Source: a virus
Reading direction: 5' to 3' (one strand)
Virus record (IMG/VR): IMGVR_UViG_3300010883_025974
Span: 1 to 59,464 of that record
Length of the DNA: 59,464 nucleotides
The translations under genes were made by a program, and so were the position numbers. The notes under the pieces were generated by a model. That model was not told where the DNA came from and did not search any database. It saw only the letters and a list, made by a program, of their open reading frames with translations. Numbering within the stretch: position 1 is the first letter of the stretch; each line of letters opens with the position of its first letter. Shown here piece after piece: positions 47,523-57,250 of this stretch.

Positions 47523-49232
47523 ATGGCTCATGATCAATTTCATACTGATGTTATTCCTATAACGAATGAAAATGCTACTGTTATTAAGCAAGCAGTTGTC
47601 TTAGAGATCGTAGGAAATCCTGTCCTGTTTAAGGACGATAAGTTTTTAGATCAGTTTTTCAAGAAGCTTAAAAATTCCTCTACACCCTACTTTGATGCAA
47701 CCACGACCCCGGCGCTGCGCAAGCAACTAAAGATGGCACCTCGAAATACTGTAATAGCAGTCTTAATAGGGGACGCAACAACAGGAGGAGGAACTCCGCA
47801 AGTTTTCTATCCGCTTTTTTCACAGCACTTATGCCTCCCAGTTAAACCAGGTGAGAACGTTTGGATCATTTCCGAGGGACTACAAAATTCATTCAGTGTG
47901 ACGCAGCAAGATACATCTAACAAAGGTGATTCCGCTTCTACGGGTGAATTAATATGTAGCGGTTATTGGATGTCCAGGGTTGTAGCTCCTGATTATGCTG
48001 AGGATGTTAATTTTACTCATGCTGATCGTGCTAGAAGTCAAGATTACGTAGATCAACAAAAGGGACAGCAAGGCACCCTTCCTCCTCCTCATTTTCATAA
48101 CGGCATCTATCTAAATAGTGAGGAAAACTTAGGATTACCGAACACTTACACGCTTCCTAAAGCAAATGATTATACGAGAATCTATAAGGATTCGTTGTCA
48201 AATAGGCTTACAACTAGGGAACCAATTCCAGAGTTTACCAAGCGCCCAGGTGACATAGTCATCCAGGGCTCTAATAATGCGTTAATATGCATTGGTGAAG
48301 ATAGGCCTAACCCTGGAGATGGGGCTTCCAATGTCGACTATAAGGTTGAGGAGGCCTTAACTAAGCCGCGGCTCGATGCTAAGGCAGGAACGATTGACAT
48401 GGTGACCGGCCGGGTTCTCGTAAGACAAGAACAGTCATTTGTGCTTGATCCTGAGAAGATAACAACAGTTCCCAATTCTAGAGAAGGGGAGACAGAGAAG
48501 GAAAAGAGACCATGGGCGCTTGTGGAGGGAAAACCTTCACTGAAACTCAATGAGGGAGATATCAGCTTTCTTGGAGATCTATCTAGAGTTTACATCTCTA
48601 TGAAGACTGACGGTGACAAGAACATGGGGTATGAAGAGCCTAAGTTGCTTCCCAAGAGAGGTGAGGAATTTCCTTCGGTTCCGGTGGACAGTTCTGCCTA
48701 TGTTATTACGAGATCCAAAGAAATTAGAATCATCGCCAGTCAAGAGCGCGATCAGGAAGGTGCTTTTTCCGAGGATGTAGCAACAGCCGGCAGCATAAGA
48801 ATTATCAAGGAAGGTAAGCGAGATGAGGAGGGGCACTCAATCGACCAGGGAATCATTCAGCTTAATCCTGATGGAACTTTAATCATCGACAGCCCTTCTA
48901 TGATAATAGGGTCAGGTAAAGAAGGTGAAAATGGCGCCGGAACCCAGGTCTACATCGGAAATAATGCCACTGAACCCCTAGTTCTTGGAAATGAACTAAA
49001 GGAACTTCTCGATAAGCATTTTGACGATCTAAAGGCCCAAATGGGCGATCTGAAGTCTTTCCTCCAGACAGGCTATGGCACGCATGTCCATCCTACCGGA
49101 GTAGGTCCTTCAGGCCCTCCAGTGGTACCAGCGGTTGCCCATGAAACGGCGATAACTCAATTCGAGGCCGCAATAGATGCATCAAAAGGAAATACTAGCA
49201 AGATCTTAAGCAAGAATGCGAAGACCAAGTAA
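47523..49232 (+). CDS. baseplate hub/spike-like protein (gp5/gpV-type OB region and stem)
   Basis: The 569-residue protein starts five bases after the previous stop. TKRPGDIVIQGSNNALICIG near 238-258 fits the OB-fold spike-base region of gp5/gpV. Short repetitive beta segments follow (IIQLNPDGTLIIDSPSMIIG near 438-457). The end holds GYGTHVHPTGVGPSGPPV near 517-534, a His-Pro-Gly pattern common at the stem of baseplate assembly proteins. No lysozyme motif is seen. It sits just upstream of gp25-like and gp6-like genes, where a hub or central spike protein is expected. Confidence 0.55.
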   Translation: MAHDQFHTDVIPITNENATVIKQAVVLEIVGNPVLFKDDKFLDQFFKKLKNSSTPYFDATTTPALRKQLKMAPRNTVIAVLIGDATTGGGTPQVFYPLFSQHLCLPVKPGENVWIISEGLQNSFSVTQQDTSNKGDSASTGELICSGYWMSRVVAPDYAEDVNFTHADRARSQDYVDQQKGQQGTLPPPHFHNGIYLNSEENLGLPNTYTLPKANDYTRIYKDSLSNRLTTREPIPEFTKRPGDIVIQGSNNALICIGEDRPNPGDGASNVDYKVEEALTKPRLDAKAGTIDMVTGRVLVRQEQSFVLDPEKITTVPNSREGETEKEKRPWALVEGKPSLKLNEGDISFLGDLSRVYISMKTDGDKNMGYEEPKLLPKRGEEFPSVPVDSSAYVITRSKEIRIIASQERDQEGAFSEDVATAGSIRIIKEGKRDEEGHSIDQGIIQLNPDGTLIIDSPSMIIGSGKEGENGAGTQVYIGNNATEPLVLGNELKELLDKHFDDLKAQMGDLKSFLQTGYGTHVHPTGVGPSGPPVVPAVAHETAITQFEAAIDASKGNTSKILSKNAKTK

Positions 49233-49711
49233 TGCCTCTTTCATCGTCTGTTCTATCACAAGAGCTTAGCAAATTTATGGACCCCGAGTCTGCTTCCTTT
49301 GCGGCCGCACCAAAAAACGGCGCAGAATTTGCTCAAAAATTTAGCAGTGCCATTAATACATACGCATCTTCCCTGGCCCCGCCCTCAGCTACGCTCAGTG
49401 TTGCTCAAGCAGCTTTGCAGGGTAGTTTGATGACGGTCGGCCCACCACCAGGAATGCCTTTCCCAGTGGCAATTACTACAGGAATGACTGCATATGCTGT
49501 AGCACTACTTCCAGGAATGCTGCCTGCCTTTGCTGGAGTGCCACCAATCCCACCCATAGGGCCATTGATCTTAGCAGCTGTAATGCCCTTGGGAATGTCA
49601 GGGGCTCCTGCTGCCACATGTGTCGCTGCTTTAGCATCAGCTATTGATGGGTGGTTCAGGACAGGCCTCGCCGTAAACACAGTATCAGGCGTAACTATTC
49701 CGTGGGCTTAG
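49232..49711 (+). CDS. hydrophobic Pro/Ala/Gly-rich virion protein (159 aa)
   Basis: The start overlaps the previous stop (TAATG). The N-terminal 55 residues are polar; from about residue 58 the chain is rich in Ala, Gly, Pro and Met (VGPPPGMPFPVAITTGM, then GVPPIPPIGPLILAAVMPLG). It is not a normal set of membrane helices. It may coat or plug a baseplate tube, or form a membrane-piercing tip. No family is recognised. It is encoded between the spike-like gene and gp25. Confidence 0.5.
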   Translation: MPLSSSVLSQELSKFMDPESASFAAAPKNGAEFAQKFSSAINTYASSLAPPSATLSVAQAALQGSLMTVGPPPGMPFPVAITTGMTAYAVALLPGMLPAFAGVPPIPPIGPLILAAVMPLGMSGAPAATCVAALASAIDGWFRTGLAVNTVSGVTIPWA

Positions 49712-49735
49712 AAGGACAAGTAGTCAGTATATTGA

Positions 49736-49795
49736 CGTAGTTCATATTTAACTGTTGTAGGCTTACGTAGTGCATATTTAACTGTTGTAGGCTCA
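49736..49795 (+). repeat. tandem 30-bp direct repeat (two copies, 28 of 30 identical)
   Basis: Copy one is 49736-49765 and copy two 49766-49795; both follow CGTAG(T/G)(T/G)CATATTTAACTG-type sequence and differ at two positions. They lie in the 139-base gap before the gp25-like gene. AGATA-TTAAT-TATCT (49819-49833) is a short inverted repeat closer to the start. The repeats could bind a regulator, or be a recent duplication. They are not CRISPR: there is no spacer between them. Confidence 0.75.
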
Positions 49796-49850
49796 ATTAC
49801 GAATAATAAAGTTAGTATAGATATTAATTATCTACAGGGTTGTATAGAAA

Positions 49851-50324
49851 ATGGCAGCTATAAGCTTCAAAAGCGTAGGTGAAAAACTCGACGAATATCA
49901 GAATCGTCAATCGGATATATCGCCAACTCCGATTGGTTTAGCTACACCTTTGCGCTTAAGTACGACTCAAAATGATATCTTTGAGATGCATTATAATCTC
50001 CAGGATCAAATTGGAGACAATCTTAGAAATTTGATTCTTACAAATCACGGTGAAAGGTTGGGGCTTTACGACTTTGGTGCCAACCTCCAGCCGATACTTT
50101 TTTCTTTAAATGGAGCTAGCTTTGAAATGGAGTGCATGAGAAGAATTAAGGCAACAGCTAGAAAGTATCTACCCTTTATAGAGTTAGAAACTTTTGAGGT
50201 TGCATACGATAATAGAGGCTCTAAGCCAAGCCTTGCCACATTAGTCATAATGATCGCTTACGGAATACCGACAATCGGAGTCACAGGGAAGAAAATGCAA
50301 GTCATGATAGCAGCAGGAGGGTAA
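49851..50324 (+). CDS. baseplate wedge protein, gp25-like
   Basis: The 157-residue protein matches the GPW/gp25 family. TPIGLATPLRLSTTQNDIFE near 26-45 leads into DQIGDNLRNLILTNHGERLG near 53-72, then LYDFGANLQPILFSLNG near 73-89. The I..NL.NLL.T..GER and FG..L motifs are diagnostic. gp25 clamps the wedge around the hub and begins sheath polymerisation in contractile tails. It lies directly upstream of the gp6-like gene, as in many such phages. The start is ATG with a weak ribosome site. Confidence 0.87.
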   Translation: MAAISFKSVGEKLDEYQNRQSDISPTPIGLATPLRLSTTQNDIFEMHYNLQDQIGDNLRNLILTNHGERLGLYDFGANLQPILFSLNGASFEMECMRRIKATARKYLPFIELETFEVAYDNRGSKPSLATLVIMIAYGIPTIGVTGKKMQVMIAAGG

Positions 50325-50327
50325 TAG

Positions 50328-52172
50328 TTGACTAAGGATACAAAAAATAGACTGTCTGCGATCAGGAACAGATCTTTTTTAAACAAAGATTTTGGGGAAT
50401 TTAGGTCACAGCTCCTAGACTATGCCCAGACTTATTTTCCCGATAGGATACAAGACTTTTCGGAGGCCTCTTTAGGGGGCTTATTTCTGGACATGGCGGC
50501 TTATGTAGGCGACGTCACTGCATTCTATCTTGATCACCAGTTTAGAGAGCTCGATCCTGAAACAGCTGTAGAGCGAGACAATATTGAACGCTTAGCGAGA
50601 AATGCAGGCGTAGAAATTCGAGGAGCATCACCTGCAGTCGCTGAAGTTGTCTTTACTATAAAAGTAGCGTCCCAAAAAATAGGAACTATATACCAGCCAG
50701 CCGAATATTCGCTACCGATTATCAATCCTGGGACTACCGTTTCTGCGGATAACGGAATTATTTTTGAATTGACTGAAAAGATAGACTTTGCGCAGCGAGA
50801 CGAACTTAACCAGCTCATGGCAGAAATATCAGTTAATGAATTTAACTCAGACGGTACCCCCAAAGATTACTTTGTATCTCGTTCGGCGACGTGCGTTTCT
50901 GGGCAAAGAACTACTGAGAATTTTTCTATCACGAATGACCACGTGCCGTTTAGGACAATCGGTCTAGGGAATACAAACGTTAGTGATATTCTAGATGTAC
51001 GTGATGACGACGGCAACCCTTACTATGAAGTTAGCTCTCTTACACAAGACACTGTCTTTGAAGCCATTCCTAACTTAGGGGAAGACAAAAAGATAGTAAA
51101 TGATTACATAGCAGTAAAGTCAGCCCCTCGTCGATTTGTAAAAGAAACTACTACGACCACGGGAATAACTTCATTGCGCTTTGGGTCTGGTAACGCAGGA
51201 ACACTAGACGGGGATCTTATACCCGACCCCTCCGAATTAGCACTTCCCCTCTTTGGGAAAAAGATATTTTCAAAATTTACTATTGATCCCAATAATCTTT
51301 TAAAAACTAGAACCCTGGGGATCGCTCCTCGCAATACTACATTGACAGTTCAGTACCGATCCGGCGGAGGTCTTGATCACAATGTCTCAGCAAGAGCAAT
51401 TAGCTCAGTTGACGGCTTGGTTATGATTTTTCCGAAGTCACCTACTGCAGCGGATGCAGGAGTTGTTAGAGGCTCCCTGGTAGTTTCTAATCCTGCTGAA
51501 GCTGCTGGTGGAGAGGATCCCCTCACTCTCGAAGAAATACGAGGATTAATATCAGCTTCTCGAAACGCTCAGAATAGAATTGTAAGTAAGCAAGATCTAA
51601 TATCACGTATCTACACGATGCCTTCTACATTTGGAAGGGTTTTTAGAACTGGTGTCTCTCCTAACCCTCGGAATCCTTTGGCAACAACGCTTTATATTGT
51701 TAACCGCAATGCCGCCGGCCAGCTTACTCTTTCACCGGATGCTCTCAAAAAGAACTTAGTAACTTATCTGAATGAATTTAGACTGATATCAGATGCTATT
51801 GATATTCTTGATGCGCGCATCGTTAACGTAGGCATAGAATTCCAGATTTCGATCGACCCGAATTTCAACCCCGAGGCAGTACTTAGAAACTGTATTGGCA
51901 AGCTTATTAATTACACTAGAGTAGAAAACTTTCAAATAGGCGAACCCATTAGAAGTTCAGACCTAGTAAATCTTGCGTATAATACTCCGGGAGTGTTAGC
52001 AATTATTGATCTAAGGGTTATCAATAAAACTGGCCCCGTAGGATTAAGAAATTATTCTGAGGTAGTTCATAACATTCCTGTGCACACCAGTAAGGGATTA
52101 ATATTTCCTCCCGTAGGCGGCATTTTTGAGGTTAAATTCGCTGATTTAGATATTAAAGGTGCGATAGTTTGA
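50328..52172 (+). CDS. baseplate wedge protein, gp6/gpJ-like
   Basis: A TTG start three bases after gp25. The first 120 residues (FRSQLLDYAQTYFPDRIQDF, then SLGGLFLDMAAYVGDVTAFY, then LDHQFRELDPETAVERDNIE and RLARNAGVEIRGASPAVAEV) are typical of the T4 gp6 / J-like baseplate family. The C-terminal domain has ALKKNLVTYLNEFRLISDAI near 467-486 and LVNLAYNTPGVLAIIDLRV near 543-561. At 614 residues it is close to T4 gp6. gp6 forms the inner ring of the baseplate. Confidence 0.88.
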   Translation: MTKDTKNRLSAIRNRSFLNKDFGEFRSQLLDYAQTYFPDRIQDFSEASLGGLFLDMAAYVGDVTAFYLDHQFRELDPETAVERDNIERLARNAGVEIRGASPAVAEVVFTIKVASQKIGTIYQPAEYSLPIINPGTTVSADNGIIFELTEKIDFAQRDELNQLMAEISVNEFNSDGTPKDYFVSRSATCVSGQRTTENFSITNDHVPFRTIGLGNTNVSDILDVRDDDGNPYYEVSSLTQDTVFEAIPNLGEDKKIVNDYIAVKSAPRRFVKETTTTTGITSLRFGSGNAGTLDGDLIPDPSELALPLFGKKIFSKFTIDPNNLLKTRTLGIAPRNTTLTVQYRSGGGLDHNVSARAISSVDGLVMIFPKSPTAADAGVVRGSLVVSNPAEAAGGEDPLTLEEIRGLISASRNAQNRIVSKQDLISRIYTMPSTFGRVFRTGVSPNPRNPLATTLYIVNRNAAGQLTLSPDALKKNLVTYLNEFRLISDAIDILDARIVNVGIEFQISIDPNFNPEAVLRNCIGKLINYTRVENFQIGEPIRSSDLVNLAYNTPGVLAIIDLRVINKTGPVGLRNYSEVVHNIPVHTSKGLIFPPVGGIFEVKFADLDIKGAIV

Positions 52173-52181
52173 GGTATATAA

Positions 52182-53738
52182 ATGTATAGACGACTTAAAG
52201 CCAGTAAAGACACGTATATCACCAACAAGATCGTCAGGAATAGTTTCCGTGCTACTGATGCTAATACTGGTGAAGGAGCAACACTTGATTTATTCAAGCT
52301 TTACAATGAGAGCAAAATCTCAGGGGATGACACACCCATAGAGCTTACTCGAATTTTAATAAAGTTCGATCTTAATCCGCTTCGAGCTCTTACGGGAAGC
52401 ATTCTAGATATCGCTAGTGACTCTTTTAGATGTGATCTTAAACTGTTTGACGTATTTGGTGGGCAAACACTACCCTCCAATTTCAAGGTCTCAGTTTTCC
52501 CGCTTTCCCGATCCTTTGATGAAGGGGTGGGACGAGATGTTGTAAAGTTCCAAGATATAGATGCAGCCAATTTTATTACGTCATCAGTGACAAATGATTC
52601 GCCGACAACGTGGCACCTTACAGGTGCTAATAAGCAGGGTCTCTTAGGTTCCGATGATCTGGATATAATATCTTCCGGTAACTTGAGCGATGGCAACGGG
52701 GTTGTAGATCTCTTTAGAACCCAGACATTCTTAAATGGAACTGAAGATCTAGCGGTGAATATAACTACTCTGGTTTCTGCCACTCTCGCCAACCAGATTC
52801 CAGACTATGGATTTAGAATATCATTTTCTGGCACGCAGGAAACGGATACAAAAACTCGTTTCGTGAAGAGATTCGCATCTCGGCATAACAGCAATACTAG
52901 GAAGCGTCCCTCTCTAGACGTAAGATATTCTGATGCCATCCAAGATTACCATAAGGCTTTCTTCTTTGATTTGAGTGGCTCCATTTTCCTTAATAATTTT
53001 GAAAGAGGGCATGCAGCAAACATTATTTCAGGATCAGCGCGAACTGCTATAGCAGGGAATAATTGCATGGTATTGAAGCTGCAGACAGGTTCCTACCAGA
53101 AGATAGTTACTGCATCGCAGCATTCCTATCCAGGCGGAAATTTATTTAGCACGGGCGTATATTCTGCATCATTTGCCATTGACGGCTTTGGATCTTCATC
53201 TTTGGGTGCTAATGTTTCCAATACCCTACAGGATTATATTCGGGATAGCGGCTCTGTTACCTTTACAACTTTCTGGCAATCTCTTGATGAGACAGTCGGG
53301 TATCACACAGGAAGCCTCCAGATAGATGCCCCTAATAGGACATCCTTTGATAACGATCCGACCAGGTATACACTAAATATTACTAACCTAAAAGACGCCT
53401 ATAAGTCTGGTCAAACAGTTAGGTTAAGAGTAGTTGCATACAATGCAGATGAACAAGTAAAATCAGTTAAGCTTCCATTGTATCGCTCAAGCATTGTTTT
53501 GACGAAATGTTTTTACAGGATCAGAGATGCTTACTCTGACGATGTAGTTATTCCCTTTGACGATGATGATGACTATGACGGTACGCTCATGTCTACAGAC
53601 TCAAAAGGAATGTATTTTGATATCTTTACCGACGATTTAAACATGGGAAGAGTTTTCGCCATTGACATAAAAATAAAAAGAGATAACTCAACGCAGGTAT
53701 TTAAAAACGTCGGAGGAACTTTTAGGATCGATCCTTAA
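52182..53738 (+). CDS. tail/baseplate structural protein (518 aa), DNRLRE-like N-terminus
   Basis: The N-terminus (LKASKDTYITNKIVRNSFRA, later ELTRILIKFDLNPLRALTGS) resembles the DNRLRE beta-sandwich pattern (..DTYI..., then a fixed-distance I.FDL). The rest is beta-rich, Ser/Thr/Asp-rich, with DYGFRISFSGTQETDTKTRF near 206-225 and a final immunoglobulin-like region (IRDAYSDDVVIPFDDDDDYD near 446-465). It is placed between gp6-like and the giant LamG protein, so a wedge or tail-fibre attachment role is expected. The family call is tentative. Confidence 0.55.
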   Translation: MYRRLKASKDTYITNKIVRNSFRATDANTGEGATLDLFKLYNESKISGDDTPIELTRILIKFDLNPLRALTGSILDIASDSFRCDLKLFDVFGGQTLPSNFKVSVFPLSRSFDEGVGRDVVKFQDIDAANFITSSVTNDSPTTWHLTGANKQGLLGSDDLDIISSGNLSDGNGVVDLFRTQTFLNGTEDLAVNITTLVSATLANQIPDYGFRISFSGTQETDTKTRFVKRFASRHNSNTRKRPSLDVRYSDAIQDYHKAFFFDLSGSIFLNNFERGHAANIISGSARTAIAGNNCMVLKLQTGSYQKIVTASQHSYPGGNLFSTGVYSASFAIDGFGSSSLGANVSNTLQDYIRDSGSVTFTTFWQSLDETVGYHTGSLQIDAPNRTSFDNDPTRYTLNITNLKDAYKSGQTVRLRVVAYNADEQVKSVKLPLYRSSIVLTKCFYRIRDAYSDDVVIPFDDDDDYDGTLMSTDSKGMYFDIFTDDLNMGRVFAIDIKIKRDNSTQVFKNVGGTFRIDP

Positions 53739-56700
53739 TGTCTTCAAAAGAAAGATTACAGAGTCAAAGACCCGGGGTCTTTAAGCCGTCTATCGTAAGA
53801 GATGAAGGCGGAAGCTCTGAGGCTGTCCGGTTTATTTCCAAGCAAGACTTGGATGCCGGAATCTCTTACGATGAATATTTTGTCTACAATCAAGAAGGTA
53901 CAGGGATAAAGTCCACCCAGCAGATCCCGCTAGACTTTAGTAAGTTTCAAAATCATACCTTTTTTAATTCTGCACAAGCCAATGTTAATGTTGCATTTAA
54001 CAATCTAATCAATCACTATCCTTTTGATGGATCCCGACAAGATCTAGAAAAGTTCTTGAATGGCCTGACGGGATTTGAAAACTATGTCCTCAAAAGTTTT
54101 CCGACCAATTTGGGCGCCCTGGTTTTCTCGGGTTCAACGTCAGGCGCCCCGGATTCTGGAACGTTTATAGAAGTCAAAGATTTCTCCGGCGCAGATTTTG
54201 TAGATTTCTCCTCTGACAGATCCGGCAAAAGCGTCTTAGCGCTTGATGAGAAAAGCTACACCATAGAAGCTCAACTATTTCCTGCACCGCTAGCTAACGG
54301 CAATGAGATACTTTTCCAGAAAGTGTCGGGTAGTATTAATGGCTACACCATGGCTATGAAGTCTAACGTTTCAACCACAACAGCCGAAGTAATGTTCGCG
54401 ATCAGATCGGGTTCTAACAGCCTGGTGGTGTCCGGAGCGGTGGAAAAGAATCAATTTAATCACGTAGCAGCAGTCTATGATCGCGGCATGGACGACGGAA
54501 GATTAAAGCTATACGTAGATTCAAAACTTGTAGGAACATCTTCTACCACCGCGCTTTTTGGTCCGATTGATTTTAATAATTCTTCTCTGTTTATTGGAAC
54601 CGGAAGCACACATCAGGGAATACTTCATGATAGCGCTGATTTTGCCCCAACACGTACGCTCTCAGGATCTTTAGACGAGATCAGAATCTTTCAAGAAGCT
54701 CGGACAAAGCACATGCTAGAGTCCAATCAAGAGAGAAATATTTTTGGATCTGATCCCCTCCGCCTCTATTACAAGTTCAACGAGCCATCAGCGAGCTTTG
54801 GTGACAATTCAATAGTACTTGATAGCAGCGGAAAATCTCTCCACTCTAAGATCACTAACTACTCTGTTTATAATCGTGTTACTTCTAGCTATCCTCGAGC
54901 ACTTTCTTCAGAAGAAAGAAAATTTAATCCGGTGCTTTTCCCGCAGTTTGGGAAAGTCATCGATTTGAATGAGAATCTCTTAGCAAGCGCCAGCACTTAC
55001 GATAATCAGAATCCTAATCTCATCACGCGATTGATCCCGGCCCATTATTTTGATGAAGGCAAGAATTACTTTGCCATGAACTCTATAGATGGAGATATAA
55101 TACTCCCTTATAGCGGAACTTCAATGCCAGGCTCAGGTGATCTGGGCAGCTCACAGATTCTCACGGCAATGATGTTTGTGTGGGCTAAGTTTTTCGATGA
55201 GCTCAAAATATCTACTGATCAATTTTCAAAGGTGCTCGATCCAGCCTACACCAGCGATGAAGGAATCTCAGATTCGTTTATTACTTTTCTTATAAATCAC
55301 TATGGTTTTGAGCCGCCACCCATTCTTACCAAAGCTTCCCCTCAACAATATTTTCACGGAGAGAATGTAAGGTCAACTTATACCGATATTGATGAAAGCT
55401 TGCAATCTATTAGAAATCAAATCCTGCGACGGTTCCTAGTAAATATTCGGGATATCATCACGTCGAAGGGTACAATTCACAGTGTCAAAGCAGCCTTAAG
55501 AGCGACCGGCCTAGATCCGGATATTTTAGTTCGGATCAAAGAATACGGCGGACCTAAGAAGTTTAGTTTTGCTCAAATGAGAGCTACTCGTGCCACAATC
55601 CAGTCTTCGCTAGACTTCAGTGGCAGCATGTCTAATCGCGATAACGGGTCCATAGATGCCCAGGGATTTACTACTGCATCTCCTTACTTAGTCTCATCTT
55701 TTTTGACTGGCTCCAGAAAAGAAGTAGGTTTTCCAGCACCGGCGGGCGCATTTGTCCAGGCTAATACATCGTTCGGCGGGTATCACGGGGTGAGTAGTGA
55801 TCTCTCCGACGGTCTCTTTACCTCTGGGTCGTGGACTTATGAAGGCCTTTATCGCTTCCCGACGTCAGGAAGCTTTGTATTAACGCAGTCAGCAGCAAGA
55901 ATTCACATCACAGGAACTACTGCTCCCGCTACTAAGCATGGCGTAGCGGCCAACTTGCTTGTCATGTCCGGTGCTGATACTAGTGTCAAGCTCTTCGTAA
56001 GGGCGACCACTGACGCTTATACAGCTGCAGTTAAGCCCCCGTTGGAGATGATTCTTACAGGCGCCAATGTCATGGACGGCGGAAAGTGGAATATCTCGTT
56101 TGGTAGAACCAGAAGTGATGAAGCAAATGCACTCTCCTCGTCGTACTTCTTAAGATGTGCGAAACAAGAGGGGGGAAGAATATTTGAAAGCTATACTACG
56201 TCTTCGTATTACAAAGAAGATCCAGCAGGCAATGCGTCCAAAGACGTCTTCCAGAAGTCAGGATCACTAAATACATCCGGTTCCTTTATTGTCATCGGAT
56301 CTCAGTCGCTAGATACGTCTGCGAATATCTTTTTAAATGGTCCTGATATCGATGATCAAGCACAGATAACAAATTTCAGCGGAGAGATCGCCCAGGTGAG
56401 GTTCTGGTCTAAAGCTTTGACACATGCAGAGTGGGGTGAACACGTGAGGAATCCTACCTCTGTCGGTGTAGAAGATCCCCGGAAGAACTTTAACTTTAAC
56501 ACAGTGATAACGGGTGCTTTCCAGCGGTTACGGATGGATCTGTCAATCGACCAGCCAATATCAGCTTCAGATACAAGCGGCCAGATTATTCTTACAGATT
56601 TCTCACAAAATGGAATGTATGGAACGGGCTCTGCTTTTGAGACATCCAAGACTGTATTCAACTTTGAGAAAGTTATTTATACTTCCTTGCCCCCGTCATT

Positions 56701-57250
56701 TGATGATTTAGAGAACTCGAATAAGATTCGTCCGAGAAGTTTTGTTAGTTCATCAAATATAACATACTATGATGCCTCCAAAGCGCCGCTGTTTGAGATC
56801 GAACCCAATGATCAACCGCAAGATGATCCAAGATTTTCCATTGATTTCTCTGTCGCATCAGCGCTCAATGAAGATATCATCACGATGTTTGGCACTCTGG
56901 ATGAGATCGATGAGGCTTTGGGTGCTGCTAACCTACAATTCTCGCCAGATTATCCCCAGCTACAAGTATTGAGGGATAATTACTTTCATAAATTAGAGAA
57001 AAAGGTAAGCTTTAAGGAATTCCTAGAATTCTTTAGGTGGTTTGATACATCTATTGGGACTATGATTGAGCAGCTTGTTCCAAAGAAGACTAATTTCCTT
57101 GGTGTTAATTTTGTCATAGAGCCGCACAGTTTAGAGAGAGCCAAAGTGCAGTATCAATATAACGGTCAATATATCGGCGAAGATTTTAGAACTGACCTAA
57201 AGGGCCAGTATCTTTTGCAACTGATCGAAGGAAGAGCGAGTAAGTTCTAA
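53738..57250 (+). CDS. giant baseplate/tail protein with two LamG-like domains (1170 aa)
   Basis: The start abuts the previous stop. A first concanavalin-like (LamG) jelly roll covers about residues 172-328 (YTIEAQLFPAPLANGNEILF, then FNHVAAVYDRGMDDGRLKLY, then LSGSLDEIRIFQEARTKHML). A second covers about 698-898 (WTYEGLYRFPTSGSF, then FSGEIAQVRFWSKALTHAEW). The middle (residues 480-625) is helical with RNQILRRFLVNIRDIITSKG. The final part has HKLEKKVSFKEFLEFFRWFD. Size and position recall gp7-type wedge proteins; the LamG domains could bind glycans. Confidence 0.65.
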   Translation: MSSKERLQSQRPGVFKPSIVRDEGGSSEAVRFISKQDLDAGISYDEYFVYNQEGTGIKSTQQIPLDFSKFQNHTFFNSAQANVNVAFNNLINHYPFDGSRQDLEKFLNGLTGFENYVLKSFPTNLGALVFSGSTSGAPDSGTFIEVKDFSGADFVDFSSDRSGKSVLALDEKSYTIEAQLFPAPLANGNEILFQKVSGSINGYTMAMKSNVSTTTAEVMFAIRSGSNSLVVSGAVEKNQFNHVAAVYDRGMDDGRLKLYVDSKLVGTSSTTALFGPIDFNNSSLFIGTGSTHQGILHDSADFAPTRTLSGSLDEIRIFQEARTKHMLESNQERNIFGSDPLRLYYKFNEPSASFGDNSIVLDSSGKSLHSKITNYSVYNRVTSSYPRALSSEERKFNPVLFPQFGKVIDLNENLLASASTYDNQNPNLITRLIPAHYFDEGKNYFAMNSIDGDIILPYSGTSMPGSGDLGSSQILTAMMFVWAKFFDELKISTDQFSKVLDPAYTSDEGISDSFITFLINHYGFEPPPILTKASPQQYFHGENVRSTYTDIDESLQSIRNQILRRFLVNIRDIITSKGTIHSVKAALRATGLDPDILVRIKEYGGPKKFSFAQMRATRATIQSSLDFSGSMSNRDNGSIDAQGFTTASPYLVSSFLTGSRKEVGFPAPAGAFVQANTSFGGYHGVSSDLSDGLFTSGSWTYEGLYRFPTSGSFVLTQSAARIHITGTTAPATKHGVAANLLVMSGADTSVKLFVRATTDAYTAAVKPPLEMILTGANVMDGGKWNISFGRTRSDEANALSSSYFLRCAKQEGGRIFESYTTSSYYKEDPAGNASKDVFQKSGSLNTSGSFIVIGSQSLDTSANIFLNGPDIDDQAQITNFSGEIAQVRFWSKALTHAEWGEHVRNPTSVGVEDPRKNFNFNTVITGAFQRLRMDLSIDQPISASDTSGQIILTDFSQNGMYGTGSAFETSKTVFNFEKVIYTSLPPSFDDLENSNKIRPRSFVSSSNITYYDASKAPLFEIEPNDQPQDDPRFSIDFSVASALNEDIITMFGTLDEIDEALGAANLQFSPDYPQLQVLRDNYFHKLEKKVSFKEFLEFFRWFDTSIGTMIEQLVPKKTNFLGVNFVIEPHSLERAKVQYQYNGQYIGEDFRTDLKGQYLLQLIEGRASKF

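Noticed and set aside
49736-49795. Possible CRISPR array
   Set aside because: Only two repeat units, directly joined with no spacer, and no cas genes nearby. The Cas4-like nuclease at 42876 stands alone in a phage recombination context.
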